DNA from: Rosa chinensis
Taxonomy: Eukaryota > Streptophyta > Magnoliopsida > Rosales > Rosaceae
Reading direction: 5' to 3'
NCBI RefSeq assembly: GCF_002994745.2
Contig: NC_037092.1
Coordinates: forward strand, 80,732,824-80,796,823
Length of the DNA stretch: 64,000 nucleotides
Part shown: in pieces, positions 11,171 through 24,763 of the stretch
Layout: each line of letters opens with the position of its first letter
How positions within the stretch are numbered: the stretch's first letter is position 1
The notes under the pieces: model-generated
What the model was told of the DNA's origin: nothing
What the model saw: only the letters and a program-made list of their open reading frames with translations
Databases searched by the model: none
Translations under genes and position numbers: made by a program

Positions 11171-12742
11171 GCCGATTAGTTAAGTTTGCTAACTTCATGT
11201 AGTTAATTCTGTTCATCGAATTACCTACCTTAACGGTAAATTATGAGATCGACAGAAAAGAAACAAGGACAAAAGGACAGTGATGAATCCAAAGCCAATG
11301 GGCCACCAGCATTAATGACCTTAGATTTTCAGAACAGCACCATTTATTGTTCAGGTTTGGCCCATTTTTGGGAAGTACCATGCCCTACATCAATTGACTA
11401 CGTTCCGCAGTTATTCCATATTCATAAAAACCAAGAATTAGAGAAGATTCTATCAAAAACAAATTAATCATTAGAGAAGAACTCTATTCTATGTACTTGA
11501 GAGTTGAGACATCATAATTTAAATTTTAAAACATTAGAATTATTTTATTTATTTATGTTTTTTTTTCTCATCCGATTCTTTTTTTTATCGAATGAAGTGT
11601 TAAATAAAGAATAAATAATACAATCAGGAGTCACTAACATGCCTACTCATAACATAATGCTAGCCCATTGAGTCTAAACCTATCTTCTCATGTCTGGAAG
11701 GACAATAAGGAGCTCGTACTCTCCAGTACACCACGAGATTGGAAAAATAGTCATGCGGAGGCAGCCATGCAGAATCTAAATCTGACGAAGTGCCAACTCT
11801 ATTGGTATATATTGGTATATCAACCAGGTAATGGCTCCAAAGCCGTGAATGATGTACATGTACTCGAGTCAACTCCGCCTCCTACTAAGTGAATAAATAT
11901 GAATATATGATAATCTTGGGTGAATTCCGACATCACTCATCCATGATTTTTTTGTGATTAAAGTATAATAAAACGATGACAGAGGATCAGCCACAACTTA
12001 TTACCGAGAAAATAGAAGCAACAAATGCATCCGAGAATCTTATTTTCCTAGTTTCACATGTGTCTATTACCTACTGGCATAAGGACTAAAGGGGCCCAAT
12101 AAGCTTGATGTTGCTAGTTGCTCTATAGTTTATACATGAAATATTGAAGGCCCAATAATCAACCCGATATACATGAAATGGATACAGCTTTTGGCAAGAT
12201 GTAGGAGGGTGGCATGCACCTGTTGCCCCAGGCTCCGTCACTGCTTTTGTGCATATGGAAGAATAACTCGTCGGAAAGTGGTTGATAACTTCCTTGAAAA
12301 CTAAATTAGTTATCAGAAAAATTGTATACAAATACTTGCAGATATGGTTATACTCGTGGACAGCAGCACTAATAGTTCCAAACCTCATGTAGGTTGATTC
12401 ATTGAACAGAACAGTTGGAAGCTCGTCGAGCTTGTCGAAGAGGAGTCTGCAAATAAGGGCAAGAAGAAAATGGCTAAGAATCAAGCTGTCACGAATCGAT
12501 CTCAAATACCCTCTGAACCATGTTTTCCTTTTCTTATTTCAGTTAGGGGATTATTGAAGAGAAATAGGACATGAGCTAGATACTCCTCATAACTATCCTG
12601 TAATATTATTGCTTTCCCAAGTGGAAATAGGACACAAGATACTCCCCATAAGTACATGTAGTACGTAATTCAGATTACTGGTTTGTAGTGGAGATTACTT
12701 ACTCTTAAACTTATTCGTCTTTCGCATTTTCAACCAAAACAT
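11171..12742. other. Intergenic DNA upstream of the polygalacturonase gene
   Basis: It holds the second copies of the split duplicate (11171-11188 and 11744-11776). A string ending 'aggctccgtcactg' near 12240 resembles the terminus of hAT-type elements ('cagtgacggagcc' inverted). No gene is supported. A plausible polygalacturonase promoter must lie just upstream of 12743, but no clear TATA box is seen. Confidence 0.4.
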
Positions 12743-14205
12743 ATGGGTCTGAAATTGGTGAATGTCCTGGCAATACTTGTGCTCTCATTGTTAGCGTCTA
12801 CAACTACATCCCAAGCCGATGTGTTTGATGTGACTAGTTCAATCTATGGTGGAAAGCCCGGCTCTGATATTGCAGAGGTACAATATTATCTCTGGAAATT
12901 CTGTATGAATGCCAAATTGCAAATATGCATATGATTAGGTTTGTCATCATATATTAACTTGTTATTTTTTTCTGGTAATGTCTTTAGGGTTTGGCAAAGG
13001 CATGGAGAGATGCATGTGCATCAGAGTCGTCAAGTAAGGTTGTTGTTCCAAGCGGTGCGTACAAGTTGAAAGAAGCAACATTCGAAGGTCCTTGCAAGGC
13101 TCCGATTGAGGTTAAGATCCAAGGAACACTGCAGGCTCCAAAAGACCGAAGTTCAGATACTTGGGTTGCATTTAGCTCCATTGACATGCTCACCTTATGG
13201 GGTGGTGGAACTTTTGACGGCCAAGGAGCACATGGTTCGAAAGACGGTGATATCAGAGATATCAGGTTCTCCTCCATCACCAATTCCATAATTATGGACA
13301 TAACTTCACTAGATAGTAAGAAATACCACATAAGTATTTCCGAGTGCACCAATATTGTGTTCGACCGCCTTACCATTACATCGCCTACAAACGATGCTAA
13401 CACGGATGGAATTGACATTGGGAGTTCAACAAGGATCAATGTCACTCACACAAATATTGCTACCGGAGACGATTGTATTGCCATTGGCGAAGGCACCAAC
13501 CAGCTCCTAGTGACCGACGTTACTTGCGGACCAGGCCACGGCATAAGCATAGGAAGTCTTGGATATAAGCCTGATGAAAAGCCCGTGTTTGGAGTCACAA
13601 TAATGAACTGCACCCTTGTTGGCACAACCAATGGCGCGAGAATAAAGACATGGCCTGATTCTCCTGGTGTAAGTACTGCCTCGGATATCCTCTTTGAGGA
13701 TATTGTAATGGTGAATGTCGAGAATCCTATCATCATTGACCAAAACTACTGCTCGGGAGATGAGGATAGATGCAAACAGAATACTCCGTCGGAAGTTCAG
13801 ATCAGTAATGTGAGGTTCAAGAACATCAAAGGCTCGTCTGCAACTCCAATTGCTGTAAACCTTGCATGTAGTCCGATCGTGCCATGCCAGAATGTGGAAC
13901 TGGAAGATATTGATCTTACATACAATGGCAACGAAGGCTCTCTTTCGTCTCAATGTTTCAATGTCAGGCCTAGAACCACTCGCGTCGGAAAAGCTCTTGC
14001 TTGTGCTAATCTACCAGGCTTACGATCGGGTGATTCGCCGCTTCCACCACAGTTATATGATTACCATTCACCTATGATATACACTGGCGGCCCAGACAAT
14101 AACAGTTGTTGGCGGCCAAGACCACCGGTCATGGGGTATCTACTAATGTCGGGTCTGGGTGTGTGGCTGTTGCAAGAGTTGCTACAAGAATACAGCAAAC
14201 TATAG
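12743..14205 (+). CDS. Exo-polygalacturonase-like glycosyl hydrolase family 28 protein
   Basis: Predicted to hydrolyse pectic galacturonan in the cell wall. Exons are 12743-12877 and 12988-14205, giving 450 residues; the intron runs from GTACAA to TTTAG in phase 0. Residues 1-25 form a signal peptide (MGLKLVNVLAILVLS core). The family's catalytic motifs are intact: NTDG (183-186), GDDC (205-208), GHG (228-230) and RIK (263-265). Recalled exo-polygalacturonases carry a Trp/Cys-rich segment between GGGTFDGQGA and the RF(S/N) motif. Here that segment is about 18 residues shorter. The C-terminus runs about 65-70 residues past the usual family end into low-complexity sequence, as though the original stop was lost. 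Exon 2 has no further introns, although such genes often have three or more. An enzyme is likely; normal activity is uncertain. Confidence 0.85.
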
Positions 14206-15218
14206 GCATGCCATACGTAACATAGATATATATTTTTTAATTTTTGTTACTCCAGATATATTTTTAAAATTTAGTACTCCAGATATTTTTTAATTTTTAG
14301 TACCCCACCCAACAACATGGGGGCACTGCCGAATAAGCAAACCTCACTAGATATTATTCCATCCTCAAACGAAGAATAAGACTAGTCCATTGTAACTAAT
14401 TCTTTCGAGCACTTGGCATACTACAAGCCTTTCTACCATGCTTGACCTCACTAGCTTTAATCTACTATCTACTAATGAAGAATTGGCACACAAGCAGCAA
14501 AAGAAGGCAGCATAGTCGAATGTTGTCTAATCTCTACCGGGAACTGCATGTATAGTCTGTACTGATTCACAATTACCAACTCAGTATCAGCAATAATGTC
14601 CACCTCAAATTTTTCAGGTGTAATTGAAGATACCACAATTGATAACAACAATGCAGTGAATCCAACGAAGTCAAGAGACTTGGAACTTCAGTAGGAAATT
14701 TAATGTATAGGTATTGTGAGAGGAGCGGAGAAGGTTGTGAAAAAGGTGGGAAGTGGTCAATCGCCACATCCCAAACAAACAGAGTTGAAAATTAAGATTT
14801 CTAAACTGGAAAAGTGAATGGAGAAGGTTGGTGAAAAGGAAAAGAGTACTAACACACTAGTTAAGACAGAGTAGCAATGAGAACATGGTTGAGGATGTAA
14901 TGGCACCAAAATGCCTCATGGAAATGGAAAACCAGGGCACAAACCAGCACTCGACATTTTCTCAGGCAACATGAAGTATATGTAAAAGACAGAACAAAGA
15001 CAAAATCTCCATCAAATTTTCAACAACTTTAACCACCTATTGAAAATAACATTGTCTTCGCTTAATTAATGAGACTACATAAACATCCACCAAAGCCAAA
15101 GAGGCAATAACACGGACCCAAAGAAGAACAAACATCTTAGACTCACTTCCACTTAAAACTATTTATTTACTATAAGGATCATAAAACATAATAGATTCAT
15201 CAGCCAGAAGAAGAGCCT
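14206..15218. other. Convergent 3' intergenic region
   Basis: Space between the 3' ends of the polygalacturonase gene (+) and the ubiquitin-conjugating enzyme gene (-). It contains an imperfect short duplication near 14228-14305 ('ccagatata…tttttaa…tagta') and presumably both 3' untranslated regions. No other gene is seen. Confidence 0.5.
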
Positions 15219-16344
<1,126 letters not shown>

Positions 16345-16353
16345 GGCAAACTC

Positions 16354-17032
16354 CTAAACCCCTATATAGAATTAAACACAATCAAATCAGAACTTAAATC
16401 TCCATGACATACAATTGAGAGCCACAACCAACAAAAGGAAACACAGATAACAGAATAACGATTTCTTGCTACTCCATACTGTGACAGAACACTAAAGTTC
16501 TATGCATGTCCAAAACCTGCTTATAAATTATCCTTAATAGTGTTTACTGTTGTAAAGCTCATCCAGTGCTTCTCCAAGAAGCACTTCTATTAACAAAAAA
16601 AAAATCCTCAAACACATATTTCGAGTCCATTAGACTAGAAAATCCGGCGAAAGTCGACAAAATTTCACATCAAAAACATGATTTATCCCTCTATTATCAA
16701 CCATAATTCATCAAACAACAACAAGGTCCAGACTTTCAACACTTGAAAAAAACAGAGCATATAACAAAGTTGATGAGCTAAAAAATCAAAGCGATCTATA
16801 CAGAAACAAAAACAAACACCGAAATTCATTATTCTAATCCACTAATTCAATAAACAAATCTCACAACTGTATAAAACAAACATGTTAATATTCCACACCC
16901 CATAAAACGACAATCAAAAACCCCAAGGCTCGAAATTCTCCGATGAATCGAAGAAGCGAGGCCGGAGAAGACGAAAAGAAAGAGAGAATTGAGTGAATCG
17001 AGATGAAAATAAGGCGGAGGGCGGTGGCTCAC
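16354..17032 (-). other. Leader (5'UTR) intron of the E2 gene
   Basis: Just upstream of the ATG the minus strand reads TTTAG|GAGTTTGCC, an acceptor. A good donor, GCCG|GTGAGC, lies at about 17032, next to an AGGGTTTT-type leader. The inferred 5' untranslated exon spans about 17033-17095. Long leader introns are common in constitutively expressed plant ubiquitin-pathway genes and can raise expression. Inferred from splice signals only. Confidence 0.65.
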
Positions 17033-17099
17033 CGGCACTAGGGTTTTCTGTGCTGGTTTTTAGAGAGAGGGATTCTCCGACTGAGCTTGAGATAGATAA

Positions 17100-18569
17100 A
17101 ATGAGAGAGAAATAAAAAGGGTTTGGGTTTATGTAGAAAAAACATAAAGGGGGGCACCAAAAAAAAAAAAAAAAAAAAAAGTGACGGCCTTTGAAGCCCA
17201 ATTTTGATTTGTGGCCGTGGCTTCCCGCCACGTAGGCTCCTTCTTTTTTTTTCTTTTTCTTTTTTTCGACACACGTGGGCTCCTTCTTCGGCACCTGCTT
17301 ATTTGCCACACTCTTTTTTATTATTATTACTTCCCTCTTTTTGTTTTTTTTTGTTTTATATTTTTTCTTTTATATTATTTGAAGAGATTTTGTTAAAAAA
17401 AGAAAGAAATTTTGCTTTGATGTCAACTTTCTGAATGAAAAGGGTGATGTGGTAGGGTTTCATCGCATCAAGCTAGATTTATTACTTGGTAAGGAAGACA
17501 AAAATAAAATTATATAAAAGATAAAAAGTTAATTATTAGTTGGAAATTTAAACTGTACGCGTGTTAAGTAAGCTAAATTTATACGTGCAAGCAGTTGCAT
17601 ATGGACTTTGGCCCACTTTAGAGAATTGATTCTCATTATTCTTTTTAGTTTGGTTTGTTTACTTTTCCTAGCTTATCATTTGGTAAGGATTAAATTTTAT
17701 CCATCTCTAAATCAATCGGAGCTAAATTTTAACTTTACATATTCAATTAATAATAATACATAAATAGTTCAACAAAACATGAAATGAGATTCTTTCATTG
17801 AATGATGGGTCAGCAATTTCATGAATTCATTCTATTTGTGGTGAATTCACATTTATTTTGCCACTCCCTCATTATTTTTTGTTCGAACCCGTGTTTGTTT
17901 TTCCGTTTTAGATGTGGACACAATAGATAGTATTTTTTCTTGAAATAATTCCATTTATAGTCCATAAAGGAATGTAGATGAGGACAAATTTTAGGTTCAC
18001 TTAAATCTGCCAGTTGGAACTTGAAACCAAAAATTGACATAAGAATCTACATTACACCGTTAAAATTACAAAAAACGGTCATCAACCCACAAAACTCATC
18101 TTTTTTATTTTGTTTTTGTACATATATTCTAAATGTCAATTTTAGCCTTACATTTAACTAAAAAATTAACAAAAGTACCAAAGTGTCAAATTGAGTATAA
18201 GTTCAGGTATCAAATTGCCATCTTTTGAAGACTAGGTACCAAAGTGTCCAATTGTCCACACCTCAGGTACTATAGAATGAATTTACCCAAAACATATCTA
18301 TTGCACCTAGCACATCTTGATAAGAGTCTACACTAAACCATTAAAATTGCAAAAAAACATATCTATTGCACCTAACATCTCTTGATAAAAGTGTAAACTA
18401 CACCACTAAAATTGAGAAGAGAGGTTAGCAATGATCCTTTTAGATCCGTTTTCAACTGGTCTACGTTGTTCTCCATCCTCATGTTTGAGGCCATAGTTGT
18501 GTTTCCAAGCGGCTCCTTGTTCAAGGAGGTGCCCTTTTACACATGATCTATTTGATTATATTTGTCCAC

Positions 18570-18571
<2 letters not shown>
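17100..18571. other. Intergenic DNA with homopolymer tracts
   Basis: Contains a 22-base A run (17159-17180) followed by T-rich sequence, then AT-rich DNA. A phrase built on 'caaagtgtcaaattgag' and 'ggtac' recurs loosely at 18170-18270. Another, 'aaaacatatctattgcacctag', occurs at 18290 and 18356. These are likely old repeat remnants; no gene is supported. Confidence 0.5.

Positions 18572-18613
<42 letters not shown>
18572..18613. repeat. (AG)21 microsatellite
   Basis: An uninterrupted run of AG dinucleotides. It is usable as a marker and has no coding meaning. Confidence 0.98.
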
Positions 18614-18616
<3 letters not shown>

Positions 18617-18996
18617 TTTTATTTTCCAACAAGAGTTCTACAACTTTGAGATGAGACCATGAAAAAGGTCGGTAGCTTCCCACTGCCCTTTTTCATATTC
18701 CAACATATATCTTACGTCTAAGATTTACCTTTAGCCATCTTCAAGATCAAAGTCCTGGTGCAATGATTTATCCGCACTAAAATTGGCAGAAAACATACAT
18801 ATATATATCCAATCCCCAACGCTATTGTGAAGCAGCCCTCCACCCCAACTGGTACTGTGAAGCAGCCTCGACAATTGCTATACTATTACATTACTGCTAT
18901 TAAAACTTTAAAGGACTGTTAAGAACCAACAATGTGTCTTTTACGCGATCATGAAGAGGCCAAACATTTGTGAATTTTATTAACATTATAAATCAA

Positions 18997-20034
18997 GGAA
19001 AATGCCCAAATTTTTTTACCAAATATCCATCCCAAATGATGTGGCATTGACTGCGTCAGGGATGTTCCTGTTTTTCTTTTTCTTTCTGTTTAAACATATG
19101 TCGATATTAATTTGCTCATTTCTAACAAATAATAAAAGAAGAAACTTGTTTAGTTAATCAATCCTACAATTGCCCAAACTTATGTCTTGAAGAAAACCTA
19201 AAATCTCTAAAACTCATCGTCCAACAGCCACCATATCCATGCCACCACCACTAAATTCTTTGTCTTTTGTTTTAATTTCTGGAATCATTCCAAAGGATGT
19301 AAACATGTTGGTCAGATATGATTCTTCTATTGATTGTAATTGCTCTGACAAAGCTATGATCTTTGGAGATGATGATTGACGAAGATTAGATATAAAAGTG
19401 CATAAATAAAGGATAAATCTTAATTCCTCTCAACTCACAGTTGTTTATCATAATTCCTAGAGATTCTGATTTTCAAAGCCATTGTATACCTTGTAGTTGT
19501 TGTATTTGACAGTCATCTTCTTTATTTTGGATTTATTTTGATACATTGCAATTTATTTTTATTCCAATCTCAAGCGATGATGATTTTAACAACCCAGATA
19601 TTCATGATGTATCTCAAGAACAAAAGCATGTTTGGAGAATTTGATCATGGGATTATTGAAGGGCTTATGCACCAACAACCATTTAGACCAAGTTTCCTCA
19701 GTGATTACAAATAGACTTTCAAATACATTTGTGGCCAACATATGCATTAAGCCCTTAACCATATATTAATAGTAGATGTTGGTGCCGCAGGCGACGAAGG
19801 CGATGGTAGTATATGAAGATCCATGATGTTGTAGATCAATTTTGGGATTGCAGATTCACAATATATTTTTGTCAATTTTTCTTAAAAATAATAATATAGC
19901 AATTAGTTGCAATTGTAAATCAAAACTAATTGATATAAAAAAACATGTTAGAAATAATTAGGGATGAGGTGGCAAATGCCACATCATTTAGAATTGCAAT
20001 TTGGTATAGTTTTTTGAGTTCTCTAGCACTACTC
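18997..20034. mobile_element. Non-autonomous TIR transposon, copy A
   Basis: The left end reads GGAAAATGCCC, then accaaat and 'aaatgatgtggcatt'. The right end read on the minus strand is GAGTAGTGCTAGAGA, then 'taccaaatt' and 'aaatgatgtggcatt'. The same terminal phrases bound the element at 54246-55081, which begins with the same GGAAAATGC. There is no transposase and there are no long open frames. Unlike copy B, the 9 bases flanking each edge do not match. The ends may be slightly misplaced or the copy may be recombined. Confidence 0.55.
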
Positions 20035-20110
20035 AATCTTTAAGATAATTTAGTAGTGCTAACCTTGAATTGAAAGGAGGTCTCAATTAATAGTGTCCTT
20101 ATGAACTAAT

Positions 20111-20402
20111 TAGTGGCGGAGCCACATTGGGGCACACTGGGTCCCGTGACCCAATCAACTTTTCACTATATAAATAATTAAGCTACTAAGATAACAAATA
20201 GCTAGCTTAGTGCAGTGGGTTGATCAAGTTTTTGCTACATTAAGGTCTAGGGTAATATTTGTTTAAATTTTTTCACAGGTTTAATGCTCTCATGCAGCAC
20301 TAATTATTATTAATATTACTATTTTTTCATGTGGCTTGCTATTATAAACTTGACATAATTTTAAAAGTCCTCACTTATGATGAAGTTCTAACTCCGTCAC
20401 TA
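20111..20402. mobile_element. hAT-like MITE
   Basis: Begins TAGTGGCGGAGCCACATTGG and ends ...aactccgtcacta, so the termini are degenerate inverted repeats of the TAGTGRCGGAG type seen at many plant hAT element ends. A further inverted end (tggctccgcctct) lies at 20521-20533, so a nested or longer version is possible. No coding sequence is present. Confidence 0.6.
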
Positions 20403-22444
20403 GTTGATACTTTTTAGTGATGTGGAAAACTCTTGTAATGGTTGGTTCTTGTCATTTTCTAAAAAAATTTATGTTTTAATATTATTTTATTATTTTTGTG
20501 CCTCAGTGATCCTAAGTTTCTGGCTCCGCCTCTGGTCCTCTGGAACTAACGAGGGGTGGGAAGATACTTTTTATTGGATGGAAACTGTAGAATATAAAAT
20601 TCCACATAAACTTAGCATAGAACCAACCATTAAAAATGCTAGCAAAATATTGTCGTGCAATTCCGGAATAGATATGTTGTTTCATATTAATTAATTTTTG
20701 TTCAATAAAAAAAAATATTACGTAATGACTCTAAATAGTTAGAGCACAACTCCCTTCTTTTGATTTGTTGGTAAAAGTTTTTCTACAAGTAAATAAGCAA
20801 AGAAAAGTCTAAATTTTTTTTTAGGAACATTTACTTTCGAAATGTAATTGCATGAATACGTCTCTGAAGAATATCCAAAGCATAACTAGAGTGGAACGTC
20901 GCTTTCAGACCCTACAAAAGCTTAACTTAAAGCCGTGAAAGACTTATTGGATAATGGAGTATGATTAATTCAGGACAAATTATAGCAATTATCCATGGAT
21001 TATGAGCCATCAGTGGAAAATTATATTAGTTTATGTTACCTTTCACTAAAAAACTGATAAAGATGGGAAATTGAATGGAAGAGGCACCTTCCTTCAAAAA
21101 ATTGCATTTTGGCCCAGAAAACAATGTAACAATTAATGCATGATTGCCACTTGTAACATAAGCAAGCAAAGTTTCACACCCAGATATGGTTTTTGGATGC
21201 TTCCTGTGAAATCACCTTTGTTATATACGTGCAGCGGTCCAGGCAATACTGGGCAACTATAAATTGGAGAAAGCTGGTTAGGTGAGGGACCAATTGTATA
21301 TTTATAATTTGTGAAAAGTCAGCGAAGGTGGTTCTTGTTGTAAATTTTGAAAGAAGGGGTTGGATGGGTGGAGAGGGACGACAATACGTGGTGGGTTGAG
21401 CACAAATATTGGTTCAGAAGCCAAAGACGAGGAAACATCAAGGTGACTAACAGGTTCCTTTTTATGCTTCTAACTTTGGCTAATTGCTTCGTTTGTTTCC
21501 AACACCATCCTATTGTTCAAAGCTTTGATCTTTGCTTGATGGATCTTTCTCCTTACGATTTTTTGTGAGGTGGTTTCCTCTGTTTATTTGGTTTGTGATT
21601 GATTGTCAGGCATAAATAAGAGAAGCCCATTTCTGATCAAGTGCACATCTTGGTGCTTCTGATCTTGTAACAGTCTAGAAGAGCCTGGGAAATTCTGGTG
21701 TGCCTCTTCTGTCTTTTTCAAGTTATGATCTTTTTCATTTGGTCAAAGCTTGCACTTTCACTTTCATTTGTTTTTTTCTCGTTGTTCTTCATGTGTTTCT
21801 TAGTTTTGTCAATCGATTTGCTGTTAATGAACTAAGCATAGAACAATTTACCATTCCAGAATGTTCTCAGGAATGCAAAAGAGAAAGTAGTTGTTGGTGT
21901 TATTTTTGGATCATTTGAGAGTGAATTGAATCTAGTAGCATGTGATCTATATGTCTTTTAACTGGTTACTTATACATTCAATTGTAGACATGCATCACTT
22001 ACCCTTGGTAAAGCATTGAAGTACATAGCGCATGCCTAATGTCAGAATTTACTCCTAGTCCCCTAATCAGAGCTTCACTTTCTCATTATATTCGGCTATC
22101 AGTACTACTTTACACTTTCATAATTGAAACTTTACATTCAAAGCAATAACATGTTAGATGTTCACCGGCATGATGCCTTATTTTGGGCATCACTTTAATC
22201 TCATTCAAAGTGGACTTCTGTGATCTGGGAAGGCTGGAATTGAGTCGTATAGTTTTTTAGTCATACTCATTTGTTTATTTGATTTGTCTCATTGGATTTG
22301 TGTGCATGTATCACTTTGTAGTTTGTGCCTCGCATTTATCTGCATTAGCTGTTCGGATGTCATTTGAAGTCTTCATTTACTCTATTTGGCAGGCACATTA
22401 GTCAATCCAATCCTGCTTCCCAAATATTGTCTTATTAATTGGCA
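20403..22444. other. Upstream region of the EF-hand gene
   Basis: No independent gene is supported. A typical acceptor (ttggcag at 22387-22393) just upstream of the ATG suggests that the 5' untranslated region of the EF-hand gene is split and that its promoter lies further upstream, perhaps 21.2-21.7 kb. I cannot place the transcription start. Confidence 0.4.
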
Positions 22445-23573
22445 ATGGGGGCTGTAGTGGGAAAGGCCAATAGTGGGAGTCTTTCGATATCTGAAACAAA
22501 GCTGGAAGCCAAAATGGTTGAAGCTATGCAGCGAAGAGCAGCTAAAGGAAGTGTCATGAAATCATTCAACAGCATAATCTTGAAGTTCCCAAAGATTGAT
22601 GAGAGCTTAAGAAATTGCAGAGATATTTTTCAGCAGTTTGGTGTGTATCCATTCCATACTCTCCCCCTCCCCTAAAATGTCCCAAGTGGTTGTTAACTGT
22701 CATGATTTTCTCTACAGATGAGGATTCAAATGGCATCATTGATCATGATGAATTGAAAAGAGCTTTCTCAAAACTGGAAGTCTCGTTTACAGATGAGGAA
22801 ATCGATGATCTCTTTGCAGCATGCGATATTAATGAGGATATGGGAATCAATTTTAATGAGTTCATCGTTCTTATTTGCGTCGTCTTTCTTCTGAAGGATG
22901 ATCAGAATGCTGGGCAAAAAGTATCCAGAACATAAAACTTGATTATATGATTCTTTTTTAAGCTACCATTTGTCTGCAAAGCAATTTACATTTTACTATT
23001 GTATTTTTTTCGTTCTTTTTTCTCATTCTCTTTGTCTTCCATGACTTTGCTAGAAAGTGGATATGGGAATGCCAAAGCTGGAGGCCACCTTCGAAACATT
23101 GGTGGATGCATTTGTGTTCTTGGATAAGAACAAGGATGGTTATGTCAGCAAGAGTGAAATGGTTCAGTCCATTAATGAAACTACGACAGGAGAACGCTCC
23201 TCTGGGCGAATAGCCATGAAAAGATTTGGTTTGCTCTCTCTCTCTCTCTCTCTCTATACATATATATATATATATATTTGTTATTACTTCTGAACAATTA
23301 TGGATGCTGAGAGATGTTAGTATCAAGTAGCCAGTATTGTTCATCTCTGTGCATCCAGATGAACTATGGTTGTACTCATAGGAATTACTTCAGTTTGATA
23401 AATGATCTGAAGTTGGATGTTGGAGAAACTCTCTTGACTAAACCTTTTTCTTGTTTGTTGTTGCAGAAGAGATGGACTGGGATAAAAATGGAATGGTGAA
23501 CTTCAAGGAGTTCCTTTTTGCATTCACTCGATGGATTGGAATTGACGATCTTGAGGATGAGGATGAAGACTGA
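22445..23573 (+). CDS. Four-EF-hand calcium-binding protein (calmodulin-like, CML21/22 type)
   Basis: A probable calcium sensor. Exons are 22445-22640, 22718-22920, 23054-23228 and 23467-23573, giving 226 residues. The EF-hand loops are at 66-77 (DEDSNGIIDHDE), 102-113 (DINEDMGINFNE), 157-168 (DKNKDGYVSKSE) and 195-206 (DWDKNGMVNFKE). Loops 1, 3 and 4 are canonical; loop 2 has Met instead of the usual Gly at position 6 and may bind weakly. The N-terminus MGAVVGKA (Gly2, Gly6) fits an N-myristoylation site, which would place the protein at membranes. The C-terminus is acidic (DLEDEDED). The start chosen is the first ATG giving this MG terminus; an upstream TTG frame is ignored. It converges with the KH-protein gene. 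The match to Arabidopsis CML21-like proteins is from memory. Confidence 0.9.
23232..23277. repeat. (CT)n(TA)n microsatellite in intron 3 of the EF-hand gene
   Basis: A CT-dinucleotide run of about 10 units is followed by TA dinucleotides, starting only a few bases inside the intron donor. Length variation here could affect splicing of exon 3. Confidence 0.9.
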
Positions 23574-24763
23574 AGGTGAAGAGAAGGTTTGATAATTTGA
23601 GGCCACTTTCTGGTATTTAGAGCAAGTCAGGGAAGCTGCTGTATAAGGTCTCTATGCTTTTACAATAATGGCCCAGTTGATATAGAGCATGTAGAATGAT
23701 ATAGAGCATGTAGAATGATATAATCATTCCTTCTTTGAGATCACCTTGTAAATATTCTCTTGCTGTTAAGGATTCTTCTTTTAGTAGATACTTTCATGAA
23801 ACGCAGTTCTGTGGTAAGATTTTCGGGACATTGCTTTTCTCTCTCGTCTTCCTATTTAGAGGAGAAATGATCAATTTGCTGCCCTACACATGATGAGCCA
23901 TGTGCTTTTAACACTTGAGCAAAACTTCCAAAGAGCTCGCTAGTGCTAAAATGTTACCATGACTTTTCAACCATGAGAATGAATGGAAAATGATAGATCC
24001 AGAGGCTGAAAAATTCATAGCATCATATGCTCCGGAGCGTGCTAAAAATTTTGAGCGAGTTTATGATGATATTGACTTTAGACCAAAGAGAAAATCAGAA
24101 AGTATCCAGATAACTCAGAAGCGTAAATCGATTGCCATTGAGTCAACCATACATCATCGAAGAATCCAAATTTCTTCAAAGTTCGAGCTCAATGGTAACC
24201 TGTAATCACAGCTCAAATACAACGACCAAATTACAAAATTTTGCAGTGCGCTAGAAACAAATAACATACGAATCAACCTTGCCCAGAACACCATCAAGAA
24301 AGCTTTTTAATTACTACAGAATGCAATCTAAAATAGTACACCATACTCCAATCCATAAAACAGCGTTAGACCATATTTTTCGCCTCACTACTCATATACA
24401 AACCATCCTTAACTTGTCCACATAAACCCATGACCACAACAAAACTGCCATCACACACTTATAATAGTTTTTTCAACAGCCTAGGAGAGCTAATGCTCTG
24501 ACCAAACTGTTTAGTGCAACATACAAAGCAAACCCCCTGAAATCAAACTGTCCTCTTTCTATGCGATACGTTAACCTCTCTTGAACAGTAGGTACACACA
24601 CTTCATATAGAAACAAGTTAGAACCGGCACACAATGGAGTTGCCAGTGCCCCGATGGCAGTTGGAGGATTGGCTGACACAGCAACATCTGTGGCGCGAGA
24701 ACTGTTGTTTACTCGCAGAAACTAACAAAGAAGCTCCAAGAGCTCTCCAATAATGAGAATCCA
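23574..24763. other. Convergent 3' intergenic region
   Basis: The 3' sides of the EF-hand (+) and KH-protein (-) genes. A 19-base unit, gatatagagcatgtagaat, is exactly duplicated in tandem at 23679-23716. An open frame at 23990-24205 starts with ATG and encodes a lysine-rich peptide with no recognisable motif; it is probably not a gene. Confidence 0.5.

Noticed and set aside
12086..12505. 139-codon open frame on the minus strand upstream of the polygalacturonase gene
   Set aside because: No recognisable motif, no promoter or splice context, and it overlaps a hAT-like terminal string; most likely chance.
12984..13953. Long minus-strand open frames opposite the polygalacturonase exon
   Set aside because: They are antisense shadows of a codon-biased exon; the plus-strand protein has all family motifs.
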